Notes: generated by a model not told the origin, from the letters alone. A DNA stretch of 64,000 bases from Rhodobacter huangdaonensis (GCF_004022465.1 NZ_SAVA01000012.1:1-64000), one strand, 5' to 3'. Positions 52,471 through 61,727 are shown, counted from the first letter of the stretch. Numbers and translations: made by a program.

Positions 52471-52754
52471 TGCGGGGCGTTTGGGCGTTTGGGCTGCTCG
52501 CGGTGCTGGCGGCACCGGCATGGGCCGGAGAGGGAACGTCGGCGATCGAGGAGCCGGCGGGCGAGGCGATCTGGGAGGCAAGCTGCGCGCGCTGCCACCG
52601 CGATGCGGACAAGGCGCTTGCCCGCGTGAGCTGGGCGCTGACCGGCCAGCTGCCGCCCGAGCGCGCGGTCTGGCTGCGCGATTTCATCCTGAACCACCAC
52701 CCGCCGGCGCATGACAGGATCGAGGCTCTGGCCGGCTGGCTGGCGCAGCGCTGA
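52470..52754 (+). CDS. Small c-type cytochrome-like protein, 94 residues
   Basis: A 94-residue exported protein. The signal peptide is about residues 1-19 (RGVWAFGLLAVLAAPAWA). One heme-binding motif CARCH (residues 39-43) is present. No Met occurs after the initiator, so a Met distal ligand is impossible; His76, His77 or His81 in LNHHPPAHDR could be the sixth ligand, or the heme may be high-spin. The start overlaps the lpxB stop by one base. Only 3 nt separate its stop from that of the convergent transglutaminase-like gene. Role unknown; its place at the end of the lpx operon is odd. Confidence 0.8.
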   Translation: MRGVWAFGLLAVLAAPAWAGEGTSAIEEPAGEAIWEASCARCHRDADKALARVSWALTGQLPPERAVWLRDFILNHHPPAHDRIEALAGWLAQR

Positions 52755-52757
52755 GCC

Positions 52758-53642
52758 TCACGCCTTCTCGAGCGGGATCACATCGACTGCCTGGCGGGTC
52801 TCGTGGCCGCCCGCGGTGCGCATCACGCCGCGCACCGGGGCGACGTCGGAATAGTCGCGGCCGATGGCGATGGTGACGTAATCGTCGCCGGCGAACTGGT
52901 CGTTCGTCGGGTCGAACTCGATCCAGCCGGCCTCGAAACCGACCCAGGCCCGGACCCAGGCGTGCATCGCATCCGCGCCCTCGAGCCGCGGCTTGCCGGG
53001 CGGCGGGAAGGTGCGCAGGAAGCCCGAGACATAGCCCGCCGGAATGCCGATGCCGCGCAGCGCGGCGATCATGATATGGGTGAAGTCCTGGCACACGCCG
53101 CGGCGCTGCGCGAAGGCCTCGCGCGCCGAGGTGTCGACGGTGGTCGCCTCGGCGTCGAAGGTCATCGCCCGGTTCAGTGCGCGCCCGATCGCCACCACCG
53201 CCTGCTGCGCCGTCATCGCGGCCGTCAGCTGCTTGCGGGCGAAGGCCGTGGTCTCGGTCATCGGCGCGACGCGGGGGCTTGCGCCCAGAAAGTGGTGCGG
53301 CACCTCGGGGGCGAGGCTCTGCTGCGCCTCGATCTCGGCGGGCAGCCGGTCGAGCAGGGCGGAGAGGTCGCCGCTCGGCGCCGCGGTGCGGCGCTCGACC
53401 TTGGCGGCGAGCTGGAACGAGACCGCACCGATCGGCGCATGCCAGGCGACGGAGGTCGTCGGGTTGCCGAAGAAATCAATCGCCTCGCGCCGCTCGTCGG
53501 GCATCGGCTCGACCGTCAGCAGCCGCGACAGCACCCGCTGCCGGCCCGGGATATCGGAGGGCAGCAGCCGCACCAGATTGCGGATGTGATCCGAGGGTGC
53601 GGCATAGTCATAATCGATCGCGAGCCTGATTTCATACAGCAT
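52758..53642 (-). CDS. Transglutaminase-like family protein
   Basis: A 294-residue cytoplasmic protein with the bacterial transglutaminase-like N-terminal domain (EIRLAIDYDYAAPSDHIRNL) and a core whose catalytic triad is Cys184 (QRRGVCQDFTH), His227 (DAMHAWVRAW) and Asp244 (WIEFDPTND). No signal peptide. Members of this group may hydrolyse or make amide bonds. Third gene of the leftward operon with the ATP-grasp/alpha-E fusion (9-nt gap) and the DUF2126 protein; AAGGGA upstream of the ATG. Substrate unknown. Confidence 0.92.
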   Translation of the reverse strand: MLYEIRLAIDYDYAAPSDHIRNLVRLLPSDIPGRQRVLSRLLTVEPMPDERREAIDFFGNPTTSVAWHAPIGAVSFQLAAKVERRTAAPSGDLSALLDRLPAEIEAQQSLAPEVPHHFLGASPRVAPMTETTAFARKQLTAAMTAQQAVVAIGRALNRAMTFDAEATTVDTSAREAFAQRRGVCQDFTHIMIAALRGIGIPAGYVSGFLRTFPPPGKPRLEGADAMHAWVRAWVGFEAGWIEFDPTNDQFAGDDYVTIAIGRDYSDVAPVRGVMRTAGGHETRQAVDVIPLEKA

Positions 53643-53651
53643 GTCAGTCCC

Positions 53652-56069
53652 TTACCGCAGATACGCCGCGCCGATGAGATCCGAGATCCCGGCCAGATCG
53701 CCGCGCAGGGCCGACAGCCGCCCGGTGTCGATTTCGGCCGGTGTGGCGATCAGCAGCGCGCTTTCCACCGGCACGATCGCGCGCAGCAGCGCCGTCAGCC
53801 GGCCGTTCTCGCGCGCATCCGGCAGCGCCTCGGCGAGGTAGCGCAGCCGCTGCACCTGGAACAGGATCGCGCGCGGGTTGTCGGCGTCGAGCGCGAGCAG
53901 ATCGACGACGGTATCGCGCGAGGTCTCGACCCGGTAGCGGCGCTGGTGGGTGATGACGCTGTCGGCGACCTCGACCGCCATGTCGAGCGAGCCCTCGGGC
54001 GCCTCGGCATCGGCAAAGGTGGCCAGCAGCGCGGCAAGCGAATCCGCCCGCTCAAGCGCGCGGCCGAAGCTGAGGAAGCGCCAGCCCGAGAAGCGATACA
54101 TGTTCTCGTGCACGAGGCCGGAAAAGCCGGTGATCTTGCGCAAAAGCACCGACATCGCGCGCGCCGCGTCATCGCCGGGCTGCGCCGTGGTGGTCATCCG
54201 CCGCGCCGTCTTCAGCATGTCGTTCAGCGCCGCCCAGCCATCGGTCGAGAACCGGTCGCGCACCTTGCCCGCGCAGCTGCGCGCCGCCTCGAGCCGGTCG
54301 ATCAGCGCCGCCGGCACCGGTTCGGCGAGGTCATAGCCATAGCCGGTGAGGAACTCATCGAGCCGCAGCAGACGCGCGTCATTCGGGTTGTCGGTGGCGG
54401 CCAGACGCAGGTGATAGGCGCGGATCAGGCGGATCGCGTCTTCGCTGCGCTCGACGTAGCGGCCGAGCCAGTAAAGGTTGTCGGCGGCGCGCGAGGGCAG
54501 GATCGCGGTGGTGGCGCGGTGGAAATCGGGCGTCGGGCGCGGCGCGAGGGTCTCTTGCGGCACCGGCCGGTCCGAGACCACCCAGACGTCGGCGACCGAG
54601 CCGCCGCGCTGCATCGCCAGCGCCGTCGCGTCGCCCGACTTGCCGATCCGGGCATAGCCGCCCTGCATGAAGCGCCAGCCCCGCGGCGTGCGCGCGGCAA
54701 AGATGCGGATCGTCATCGGCCGCGGCTCGACCCGGCCGCCATCCTCGGCATCGACCCAGACGGGGGTCGTCGACAGCGTCACCGCCTCCTGGCCCACAAG
54801 CCCCTGACCCTCGCGCTCGAGCCAGTCGGCGATCGAGCGGGTGCCGCCGTCGCGGAAGGCGCCGCCGCGCGCGGTCTCGGCGCCGATGTCGAAGGGCAGG
54901 TCGCAGGCATAGGCCGGGCCGATCATCATCCGCGCGGCATTGTCGCGGACATAGGCGCGCTCGGTGTCGCCGCCGCACCACCAGGTGGCGATGTTCGGCA
55001 GTTTCAGCGGCCCGCCCGCCAGCACCTCGGCGATGCGCGGCAGGAAGGCCATCATCGCCCGCATCTCGAGCACGCCCGAGCCGAGCGCATTGACGAGGGC
55101 AAGGTTGCCAAGCCGCACCGCCTCCATCAGCCCCGGCGTGCCGATCCGGCTTGACGGATCGAGCTCGAGCGGGTCGGCGAAGACGCCGTCGATGCGCCGC
55201 CACAGCACGCCCAGCGGTTGCGGCCCCTCGATCGTGCGCACCATCGCCTGACCGTTCTCGACCAGCAGGTCCTCGCCCTCGAGCAGCATCAGCCCGAGGT
55301 AGCGCGCGATATAGGTATGTTCGTAATAGCTGTCATTATGCGGGCCGGGGGTGAGGATCCCCGCCGCCCGCTCGCGCCCGCCCGCCCCCTGCGCGAGCCG
55401 CTGCAGCGCCTCGCGATAGGCGCCGAAGAAGCCCGCGAGGCGGTGGATATGCGCCCGCGGGAAGCGTTCGGGGAAGATCCGCCCGGTCGCCATCCGGTTT
55501 TCCAGCGCAAAGCCCGCGCCCGAGGGCGCCTGCGTGCGGTCGCCAAGCACCAGCCACGACCCGTCGGGCGAGCGGCCGACCTCGAAGGCGAGGAAATGCA
55601 GGTAATGGCCGCCGCGCGGCGGCACGCCGACCATCGGCCGTAGCCATTGCCGCGAGCCCGCGACCAGCTCGGCCGGCAGATGGCCGTCGCGCACCAGCCG
55701 GCCCTGGCCGTAAAGATCGGCCATGACTTCCTCGAGCAGGTCGGCACGCTGCGCCAGCCCGTCGCAGATGCCCTGCCATTCGTCCTCGTGCAGGATCACC
55801 GGGATATGGCTGAGCGGCCATTCCCGTTCCTGCAGCGGGTCGTTCGAATATTGCCGGAAGAACACCCCGGCATCGCGCAGATAGAGATTGCCGCGCTCGA
55901 AACGCGCGGCAATCTCGTCACGGTTGAGGCGCGAGAACCGGTCGACGAAGCGGCGCCAGACCGGCCGCATCCGGCCCTCGGCGTCGAACAGCTCGTCCGC
56001 GACGCCCGGGGTGAGCCGGTAATCGGAGAACAGGTCCGGTGCAGGGGGCGTCGGGGCGGGCTCGGTCAT
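53652..56069 (-). CDS. Circularly permuted ATP-grasp / alpha-E fusion protein
   Basis: An 805-residue protein. Residues about 1-515 are the circularly permuted ATP-grasp domain (former DUF404/407): RPMVGVPPRGGHYLHFLAFE, SWLVLGDRTQAPSGAGFALE, ILTPGPHNDSYYEHTYIARY and TWWCGGDTERAYV. Residues about 520-805 are the all-helical alpha-E domain (DUF403), starting LPSRAADNLYWLGRYVERSE. In many bacteria these are two genes; here they are fused. ATP-grasp ligases of this type are predicted to join peptides or amino acids through an acyl-phosphate; alpha-E has no proven activity. It lies between two transglutaminase-like genes (gaps of 9 and 21 nt). Its ribosome site is weak, suggesting coupling. Confidence 0.93.
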   Translation of the reverse strand: MTEPAPTPPAPDLFSDYRLTPGVADELFDAEGRMRPVWRRFVDRFSRLNRDEIAARFERGNLYLRDAGVFFRQYSNDPLQEREWPLSHIPVILHEDEWQGICDGLAQRADLLEEVMADLYGQGRLVRDGHLPAELVAGSRQWLRPMVGVPPRGGHYLHFLAFEVGRSPDGSWLVLGDRTQAPSGAGFALENRMATGRIFPERFPRAHIHRLAGFFGAYREALQRLAQGAGGRERAAGILTPGPHNDSYYEHTYIARYLGLMLLEGEDLLVENGQAMVRTIEGPQPLGVLWRRIDGVFADPLELDPSSRIGTPGLMEAVRLGNLALVNALGSGVLEMRAMMAFLPRIAEVLAGGPLKLPNIATWWCGGDTERAYVRDNAARMMIGPAYACDLPFDIGAETARGGAFRDGGTRSIADWLEREGQGLVGQEAVTLSTTPVWVDAEDGGRVEPRPMTIRIFAARTPRGWRFMQGGYARIGKSGDATALAMQRGGSVADVWVVSDRPVPQETLAPRPTPDFHRATTAILPSRAADNLYWLGRYVERSEDAIRLIRAYHLRLAATDNPNDARLLRLDEFLTGYGYDLAEPVPAALIDRLEAARSCAGKVRDRFSTDGWAALNDMLKTARRMTTTAQPGDDAARAMSVLLRKITGFSGLVHENMYRFSGWRFLSFGRALERADSLAALLATFADAEAPEGSLDMAVEVADSVITHQRRYRVETSRDTVVDLLALDADNPRAILFQVQRLRYLAEALPDARENGRLTALLRAIVPVESALLIATPAEIDTGRLSALRGDLAGISDLIGAAYLR

Positions 56070-56090
56070 GATTCATTTCTGGCTCTTTGG

Positions 56091-59000
56091 TCAGACAAGT
56101 CCGATGGGCCGGCGCAGGTCCAGCGTCAAGGGGAATTCCGGATGCGGGGTCTCGCTGGCGGGGTCATAGACGCCGCCGGTGTGGCCGAAGGGCTCGAACC
56201 GGGCCAGGCGCCGCGCCTCGGCCTCGTAGGCATTGACCGGGAAGGTGTCATAGTTGCGCCCGCCCGGATGGGCGACGTGATAGGTGCAGCCGGCAAGCGC
56301 GTGCCCCGTCCAGGTGTCGTAGATGTCGAAGACGAGCGGCGCATTCACCGGCAGCGTCGGGTGCAGCGCCTCGGGCGGCTGCCAGGCCTTGAAGCGCACG
56401 CCGCCGACCGAGACGCCGGAGGTCTGGGTTCTGGCCATCGGCACGGGGCGGCGGTTGCACATCACCTTGTAGCGGTCCTGATGGAGCGTGGTCAGCTTCA
56501 CCTGAAGCCTTTCGACCGAGCTGTCGGTGTAGCGCACGGTGCCCCCGATCGCGCCGGTTTCGCCCAGCACATGCCAGGGCTCGAGCGCCTGACGCACCTC
56601 GAGATGCACGCCCTCGGCCTGGATCTGGCCGCAGAACGGGAAGCGGAACTCGGCCTGTGCCTCGAACCAGGCCGGATCCATCTCGAAACCGTGGTTCTTC
56701 AGGTCGGAAAGCAGGCTGAGCAGGTCCTCCCACAGGTAGTGCGGCAGCATGAAGCGGTCATGCAGCACCGTGCCCCAGCGGACCGGCCGGCCCTCGACCG
56801 GGGCGATCCAGCAGCGCGCGATCAGCGCCCGCAGCAGCAGTTGCTGCGCCAAAGACATGCGCGGATGCGGCGGCATCTCGAAGCCGCGGAACTCGACCAG
56901 GCCGAGCCGGCCGGTCGGCCCGTCGGGCGAATAGAGCTTGTCGATGCAGATCTCGGCGCGGTGGGTGTTGCCGGTGACATCGGTCAGCATGTTGCGCAAG
57001 AGCCGGTCGACCAGCCAGGGCGGCGGCGTCATCCCCTTCCAGGGCGGCGTGATCTGCGAAAGCGCGATCTCGAGCTCGTAGAGCGTGTCGTGGCGCGCCT
57101 CGTCGAGGCGCGGGGCCTGAGAGGTCGGGCCGATGAAGAGGCCGGAGAACAGGTAGCTCAGGCAGGGATGGCGCTGCCAGATCAGGATCAGCGATTTCAG
57201 CAGGTCGGGGCGGCGCAGGAACGGGCTGTCGTTCGGTGTCGCGCCACCGACGACGACATGGTTGCCGCCGCCGGTGCCGGTGTGGCGGCCGTCGATCATG
57301 AACTTGTCGGCGCCAAGGCGCGACAGCCGCGCCTCCTCATAGATCGCCTCGGTGGTGGCGACGCAATCCTCCCAGCTGTGGGCGGGGTGGATGTTGACCT
57401 CGATCACCCCGGGATCGGGGGCGACGCGGATCACGTTCAGCCGCGGGTCATGCGGCGGCGCATAGCCCTCGATGTGAATGGGCAGGTTCAGCTCGGCTGC
57501 CGTCGCCTCGGCGGTGGCGATCAGTTCGAGATAATCCTCGAGCGTGTCGCAGGGCGGCATGAACAGGCACAGCCGGCCGTCGCGCGGCTCGATCGCGATC
57601 GCGGTGCGCACCGCGCCGATTGCGGGATCGATACCATCGCCGAGATGGGCGTCCTGCGGCACCCATGTCTGCCGCTCCGCCTCTTTCGCGCCGGGGCGGA
57701 AGCCCTGCGCATGGCCCGGCGTCACCTCGGGCATCAGCGCGGCGCGCTCGACCTCTTCCTGGGCGAGGCGGTCGATCTCCTCCTGGATCTTGCGGCGCCG
57801 CTCTGCGACCACGGCCTGATAGTCGGGCAGCGGCGCGTGCGGCACTGTCGGATCGGCCGGGTAGCTGTAGGGGTATTGCGCCGGCGGGATGTAGGGCAGC
57901 GAGCCGAGCGGCAGGCGGAAGCCCACCGGGCTGTCGCCCGGGATCAGGAAGATATGGCCGCGGCGCGGCTTCCACAGTTCGGAGCGCCAGTGCGACGGCC
58001 TGTCGGCCGATTGCCACCAGCGCTGGATCGGCAGCACATAGCCCGAGGGCTCGGTCAGGCCGCGATTGAAGACGCGGGCATAGCGGGCGCGGTCTTCGGC
58101 GTTCTTCAGCTTGGAATTCTCCGGCGAGACATTCGGCGGCAGGTTGGCTTCCTTGAGGATCCACTCGGCCGGATCCTCGTAGGCGGGCTGGGCATAATTG
58201 CCGTCGAGCCCGAGCTTCGTCGCGAAGGTCGACATGAATTTGCCGGCCTCGGACGCCCCCATCTGCCGCGGCGCATCCTCGCGTGCGATCAGTTCGGAAT
58301 TCGTCCACACCGGCAGCCCGTCGTTGCGCCAGTAAAGCGAGAAGGTCCAGCGCGGCAGGCTCTCGCCCGGATACCACTTGCCCTGGCCGTAATGCAGGAA
58401 ACCGCCCGGCGCGAAGCGCCGCTTCAGCCGGCGGATCAGGGTATCGGCAAGGCCGCGTTTCTGCGGGCCGACGGCGTCGGTGTTCCATTCGGCCGATTCG
58501 AAATCATCGACCGAGACGAAGGTCGGCTCGCCGCCCATGGTCAGCCGCACATCGCCCTCGCGCAGGGTGTCGTCGACCTTGCGGCCAAGCGCATTGAGCC
58601 GCTCCCAGGCCTCGTCCGAGAACGGCTTGGTGATCCGCGGGTGTTCGGCCACACGCTTGATCTTCATGTCGAAATCGAAGCTGACCTCGGGCGTGCCGAT
58701 GGCGGAGAAGCCGCCGACGATCGGCGCGGCATTGCGGAAATGCGGCGTAGCGGCAAGCGGGATATGGCTTTCGCCGGTGAGCAGCCCCGAGGTCGGGTCG
58801 AGCCCGATCCAGCCGGCGCCGGGCAGGAACACCTCGCACCAGGCGTGCAGGTCGGTGAAGTCGTGGTCGGTGCCCGCGGGCCCGTCAAGCGCGACGACAT
58901 CGGGCTTGAGCTGAATCAGGTAGCCCGAGACGAAGCGCGCGGCAAAGCCGAGATGGCGCAGCGCCTGCACCAAGAGCCACGAGCTGTCGCGGCACGAGCC

Positions 59001-59531
59001 CGAGCGCAGCGCGAGCGTCTCGTCGGGGGTCTGCACGCCGGGCTCCATCCGGATCGTGTAGTTGATCCCGCGCGCGATCCGGGCATTCAGCGCGACGAGG
59101 AAGTCGACGGTGCGGGTCTTTGAATAGTCGATCGTGCCGAGCAGCTGGGCCAGCAGCGGCCCCTCGGGCTCGGGCGTGCGGTAGATCGACAGGTCGTCGC
59201 GCAGCTCCTCGGGATAGTCGAAGGGCCAGAACTCGGCGCTTTCCTCGACGAAGAAGTCGAAGGGGTTGTAGACCGTCATGTCGGCGACGAGATCGACCTC
59301 GATCTTCAGCTCGGTCACCGGCTCGGGGAAAACGAAGCGGGCCAGCCAGTTGCCGTAGGGGTCCTGCTGGTGATTCACGAAGTGCCCGCCGGGCGAGATC
59401 TTCAGCGAATGCGAGATCACGCGGGTGCGCGAATGCGGCGCGGGACGCAGGCGGATGATCTGCGGGCCCAAAGTGACGGGCCGGTCATACTTGTAATGCG
59501 TCAGGTGATAGATGGATGCGTAAATCGCCAT
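56091..59531 (-). CDS. Transglutaminase-DUF2126 fusion protein
   Basis: An 1146-residue protein. The N-terminal 320 residues are transglutaminase-like: entry segment IYHLTHYKYDRPVTLGPQII, Cys180 in RSGSCRDSSWLL, His229 in DLHAWCEVFL and Asp245 in WIGLDPTSG. The long remainder is DUF2126, which resembles the catalytic region of glutamine-synthetase/GCS-like amidoligases: AIEPRDGRLCLFMPPCDTLE, ADKFMIDGRHTGTGGGNHVV, and RAEICIDKLYSPDGPTGRLG. First gene of the operon; GAAGAAGG precedes the ATG. In the literature such proteins are linked with ATP-grasp and alpha-E genes and predicted to make or modify peptides. Direction (synthesis or removal) is unknown. Confidence 0.93.
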   Translation of the reverse strand: MAIYASIYHLTHYKYDRPVTLGPQIIRLRPAPHSRTRVISHSLKISPGGHFVNHQQDPYGNWLARFVFPEPVTELKIEVDLVADMTVYNPFDFFVEESAEFWPFDYPEELRDDLSIYRTPEPEGPLLAQLLGTIDYSKTRTVDFLVALNARIARGINYTIRMEPGVQTPDETLALRSGSCRDSSWLLVQALRHLGFAARFVSGYLIQLKPDVVALDGPAGTDHDFTDLHAWCEVFLPGAGWIGLDPTSGLLTGESHIPLAATPHFRNAAPIVGGFSAIGTPEVSFDFDMKIKRVAEHPRITKPFSDEAWERLNALGRKVDDTLREGDVRLTMGGEPTFVSVDDFESAEWNTDAVGPQKRGLADTLIRRLKRRFAPGGFLHYGQGKWYPGESLPRWTFSLYWRNDGLPVWTNSELIAREDAPRQMGASEAGKFMSTFATKLGLDGNYAQPAYEDPAEWILKEANLPPNVSPENSKLKNAEDRARYARVFNRGLTEPSGYVLPIQRWWQSADRPSHWRSELWKPRRGHIFLIPGDSPVGFRLPLGSLPYIPPAQYPYSYPADPTVPHAPLPDYQAVVAERRRKIQEEIDRLAQEEVERAALMPEVTPGHAQGFRPGAKEAERQTWVPQDAHLGDGIDPAIGAVRTAIAIEPRDGRLCLFMPPCDTLEDYLELIATAEATAAELNLPIHIEGYAPPHDPRLNVIRVAPDPGVIEVNIHPAHSWEDCVATTEAIYEEARLSRLGADKFMIDGRHTGTGGGNHVVVGGATPNDSPFLRRPDLLKSLILIWQRHPCLSYLFSGLFIGPTSQAPRLDEARHDTLYELEIALSQITPPWKGMTPPPWLVDRLLRNMLTDVTGNTHRAEICIDKLYSPDGPTGRLGLVEFRGFEMPPHPRMSLAQQLLLRALIARCWIAPVEGRPVRWGTVLHDRFMLPHYLWEDLLSLLSDLKNHGFEMDPAWFEAQAEFRFPFCGQIQAEGVHLEVRQALEPWHVLGETGAIGGTVRYTDSSVERLQVKLTTLHQDRYKVMCNRRPVPMARTQTSGVSVGGVRFKAWQPPEALHPTLPVNAPLVFDIYDTWTGHALAGCTYHVAHPGGRNYDTFPVNAYEAEARRLARFEPFGHTGGVYDPASETPHPEFPLTLDLRRPIGLV

Positions 59532-59761
59532 GGTCGCGCCTTCTTCGTTCGGTGCGGCCAGATTAGGGGATGGCCCTGACACCACCACCCCAAACGCATG
59601 ACGGGCGGGCCCGAAAGCGACGGCAGCGGACGGGGCGCTTAAAAAATGGGCGGCCGCTGGCCGGCGCCGGGCCCGGCAATCTTCGCCCCGGACGGGGTTT
59701 TCCCTTTTGCACTCAAGGCGCTATATCAGGGCGCGTGGCAGTATGCGCAGAAGAGGCTGGG

Positions 59762-60787
59762 ATGCGGGAGAAAGCGAAGGCGTTGGTCCTGGCGGTGTTG
59801 ATCGGCGCGGCGGGGGCCGGGGGCTTCACTGCGCTCGGCGTGCCGGCGGGGGCACTGATCGGAGCGAGCCTTGCGGTGGCGCTGGCGGCGGCAGCGAACG
59901 TGCCGGTCGATGTGCCGGCGCGGCTGCGCGACGTCGCCTTTTGCGTGATCGGGATCTCGCTCGGCTCGGGCATCGACCCCGACATCGGGCACCGGGTGAT
60001 CGCCTGGGGGCTGAGCCTCGGCTTTCTGGTGCTGTCGCTGATCGTCACGCTGGCCTGCGGCGCGCTCGTGCTGACGCGCGGCTTCGGCTACACCCGCGAG
60101 ACCGCGGTTCTGGCCACGGCCCCGGGCACGATGTCGAACGTGATTGCGCTGGCGCTCGAGGGGCGGGGCGATGTCAACGCGATCATGGTGTTGCAGATCG
60201 TGCGGATGCTGGTGCTGGTGGCGCTGGTGCCGCCGCTGGCCACGCTGCTCGATACCGCGCCGGCGGCGCCCGTGCTGCGCGCGGCGATGCCGGTTGCCGC
60301 CTTCGCGCTGCTGCTGGCAGCGGCCTATGGTCTTGGCTTTCTCGGGCAGCGGCGGGGCGTGCCGGCGGCCTGTCTGCTTGCCGGGCTGGTGCTGAGCGGC
60401 GGCGGCCATGCGGCGGGGCTGGTGCAGGGCGCGGCGCCGGCCTGGGCGCTGTTTGCAGGCTTCACCCTGACCGGCGCGACGCTCGGCACCCGGCTGACCT
60501 CGGTCGGGCTGGTGGCGATTGTGCGGATGGCGAAGGCGGGGGCGGCGCTCGTTGCCACCACGCTCGCCGTCTCCTTCGTCTTCGCGGCGCTGACCTCGGC
60601 GGTCACCGGGCTGCCGCTCGCCGAGGTCTGGATCGCCTTCGCGCCGGGCGGGGTCGAGGCGATGGCGGCGATCGGCCTCTCGCTCGGCTTCGACCCGGCC
60701 TATGTCGCGCTCCATCACTTCGCCCGCATCCTGACGCTGATCGTGCTGGTGCCGCTCGCCACCCGGGGCGGGCGGAGCGGAGCCTGA
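59762..60787 (+). CDS. AbrB family membrane protein (putative ammonia monooxygenase-type, COG3180)
   Basis: A 341-residue protein with about nine to eleven hydrophobic helices in two AbrB-duplication repeats: GVPAGALIGASLAVALAAAA, then TAPGTMSNVIALALEGRGDV (first), and GATLGTRLTSVGL with FAPGGVEAMAAIGLSLGFDP (second). The APGT/APGGVE pair is typical. The family's old name, ammonia monooxygenase, is unsupported; it is a membrane protein or transporter of unknown substrate. AGAAGAGG precedes the ATG; the frame is open earlier without similarity. Region 59532-59761 upstream has no gene. Confidence 0.88.
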   Translation: MREKAKALVLAVLIGAAGAGGFTALGVPAGALIGASLAVALAAAANVPVDVPARLRDVAFCVIGISLGSGIDPDIGHRVIAWGLSLGFLVLSLIVTLACGALVLTRGFGYTRETAVLATAPGTMSNVIALALEGRGDVNAIMVLQIVRMLVLVALVPPLATLLDTAPAAPVLRAAMPVAAFALLLAAAYGLGFLGQRRGVPAACLLAGLVLSGGGHAAGLVQGAAPAWALFAGFTLTGATLGTRLTSVGLVAIVRMAKAGAALVATTLAVSFVFAALTSAVTGLPLAEVWIAFAPGGVEAMAAIGLSLGFDPAYVALHHFARILTLIVLVPLATRGGRSGA

Positions 60788-60809
60788 TTCGGCGGCATGC
60801 CGAAACGAA

Positions 60810-60833
60810 AAAGCGCCGCAGGGGCGGCGCTTG
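60810..60833. terminator. Bidirectional terminator
   Basis: AAGCGCCGC, loop AGGG, GCGGCGCTT: a perfect 9-bp stem between convergent genes, with an A-run before it and a weak T-run (TTGTTT) after. Confidence 0.75.
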
Positions 60834-60863
60834 TTTCCGGGCAGCGATTGGAGGGGGGGCGTC

Positions 60864-61424
60864 TCAGCCGTTCCAGGTGCGGACCTGGCCGCAATCCATG
60901 TGCACGAAGTTCGAGCGCATGTAGCGGCCGACGCCGCCGGCGTGGCAGGCCGCTGCCGCGGCATAGATCTGCGGCACCGAGCGCGACTTCAGCCGCAGAT
61001 CGGCGGCCATGCCCTTCATGTGCAGCGAGTTCTTTGCCACCCCGCGCGAGCGGGCGCGCAGCATCGCATTGGTCGCCGGCGAGCGATAGCCCGACAGCAT
61101 CATATAGGGTTCGCCGGTGTCCATCAGCCGATGCGAGGCGGCGGCGATGTCGACCGTGCGCGGGTCGATCACGACCTTCTGGTCGGTCCGCCAGTCGCGC
61201 ATGAAATGGTTGATTTCCTTGAGCGCCTCGGGGACGTATTCGCCCTCGATCCAGTAGATCGTGTCGATGCTCTCGCCGGTGCGGCCGGAATACATCTTGA
61301 TGCGTCGGATATCACCGGCTCCGCGCAGAAAGCCGAAGGCGTTCGATGCGGTCGGCGCGGCCGTGACAGCGGTCGCTGCGAAGGCTGCAAGAAGCCCGCG
61401 GCGGGAAAGTGTCGTCATGCTCAT
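60864..61424 (-). CDS. YcbK/MepK-like peptidase (DUF882), Tat-exported
   Basis: A 186-residue exported protein. The signal sequence has a twin-arginine motif (TLSRRGLLAAFAATAVTA). The M15/DUF882 zinc-site residues are visible: His in KNSLHMKGMAADL with the Asp, and HMD in NFVHMDCG. SGYRSPATNAMLRARSRGVA is the family hallmark. E. coli MepK cleaves 3-3 peptidoglycan cross-links. I start at ATG 61424; the longer reading frame has no similarity. Divergent from an L,D-transpeptidase gene that makes such links. Confidence 0.9.
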   Translation of the reverse strand: MSMTTLSRRGLLAAFAATAVTAAPTASNAFGFLRGAGDIRRIKMYSGRTGESIDTIYWIEGEYVPEALKEINHFMRDWRTDQKVVIDPRTVDIAAASHRLMDTGEPYMMLSGYRSPATNAMLRARSRGVAKNSLHMKGMAADLRLKSRSVPQIYAAAAACHAGGVGRYMRSNFVHMDCGQVRTWNG

Positions 61425-61727
61425 ATCCAGTTCGCCTGTCCTGTCGTTCGAGGGTGCCGTCATTCGACGTGCGGTTGAAACCTGCCTCCCCCTTACCATG
61501 GCATAGTTATGGCACAGCCTCTGTCGCGTTCCAATCGCGGAATCCGGATCGAAAAGCGCAAGGGGGAAAATCGGCAGTTTTCTGCTCAAAATTCTTGCCT
61601 GTTGCCCGACCGTCGCAGTGCTGTGCCTTCGACGCCGCAGCCGGGGCTGCTTTGTTGCGCAGATCTGGACAGTGCCGGGGTTTTGCAGGACTCTGGGAAC
61701 ATTGATGTTTCAGGGGGAACGGGACAG
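61425..61727. other. Divergent intergenic region, 303 nt
   Basis: No gene was recognised. It separates the YcbK/MepK-like gene (left) from the L,D-transpeptidase gene (right) and so holds both promoters. The leftward one is listed; for the rightward one I see no clear pair of hexamers, although GGGGGAAC precedes the ATG. Confidence 0.5.
61506..61534 (-). promoter_or_regulatory. Predicted sigma-70-type promoter of the YcbK/MepK-like gene
   Basis: Reading leftward, TTGGAA (61534-61529), 17-nt spacer, CATAAC (61511-61506), about 80 nt before the ATG. Each hexamer matches consensus at 4 of 6 positions. Confidence 0.4.

Noticed and set aside
55647..59123. A 1158-residue rightward frame opposite the DUF2126 gene
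   Set aside because: Shadow frame; the leftward frame has a complete transglutaminase triad and DUF2126 blocks.
59532..59761. Precursor peptide gene for the ATP-grasp operon
   Set aside because: The 230-nt upstream gap has no short frame with a good ribosome site and no leader-core pattern, so no ribosomal peptide precursor is supported here.
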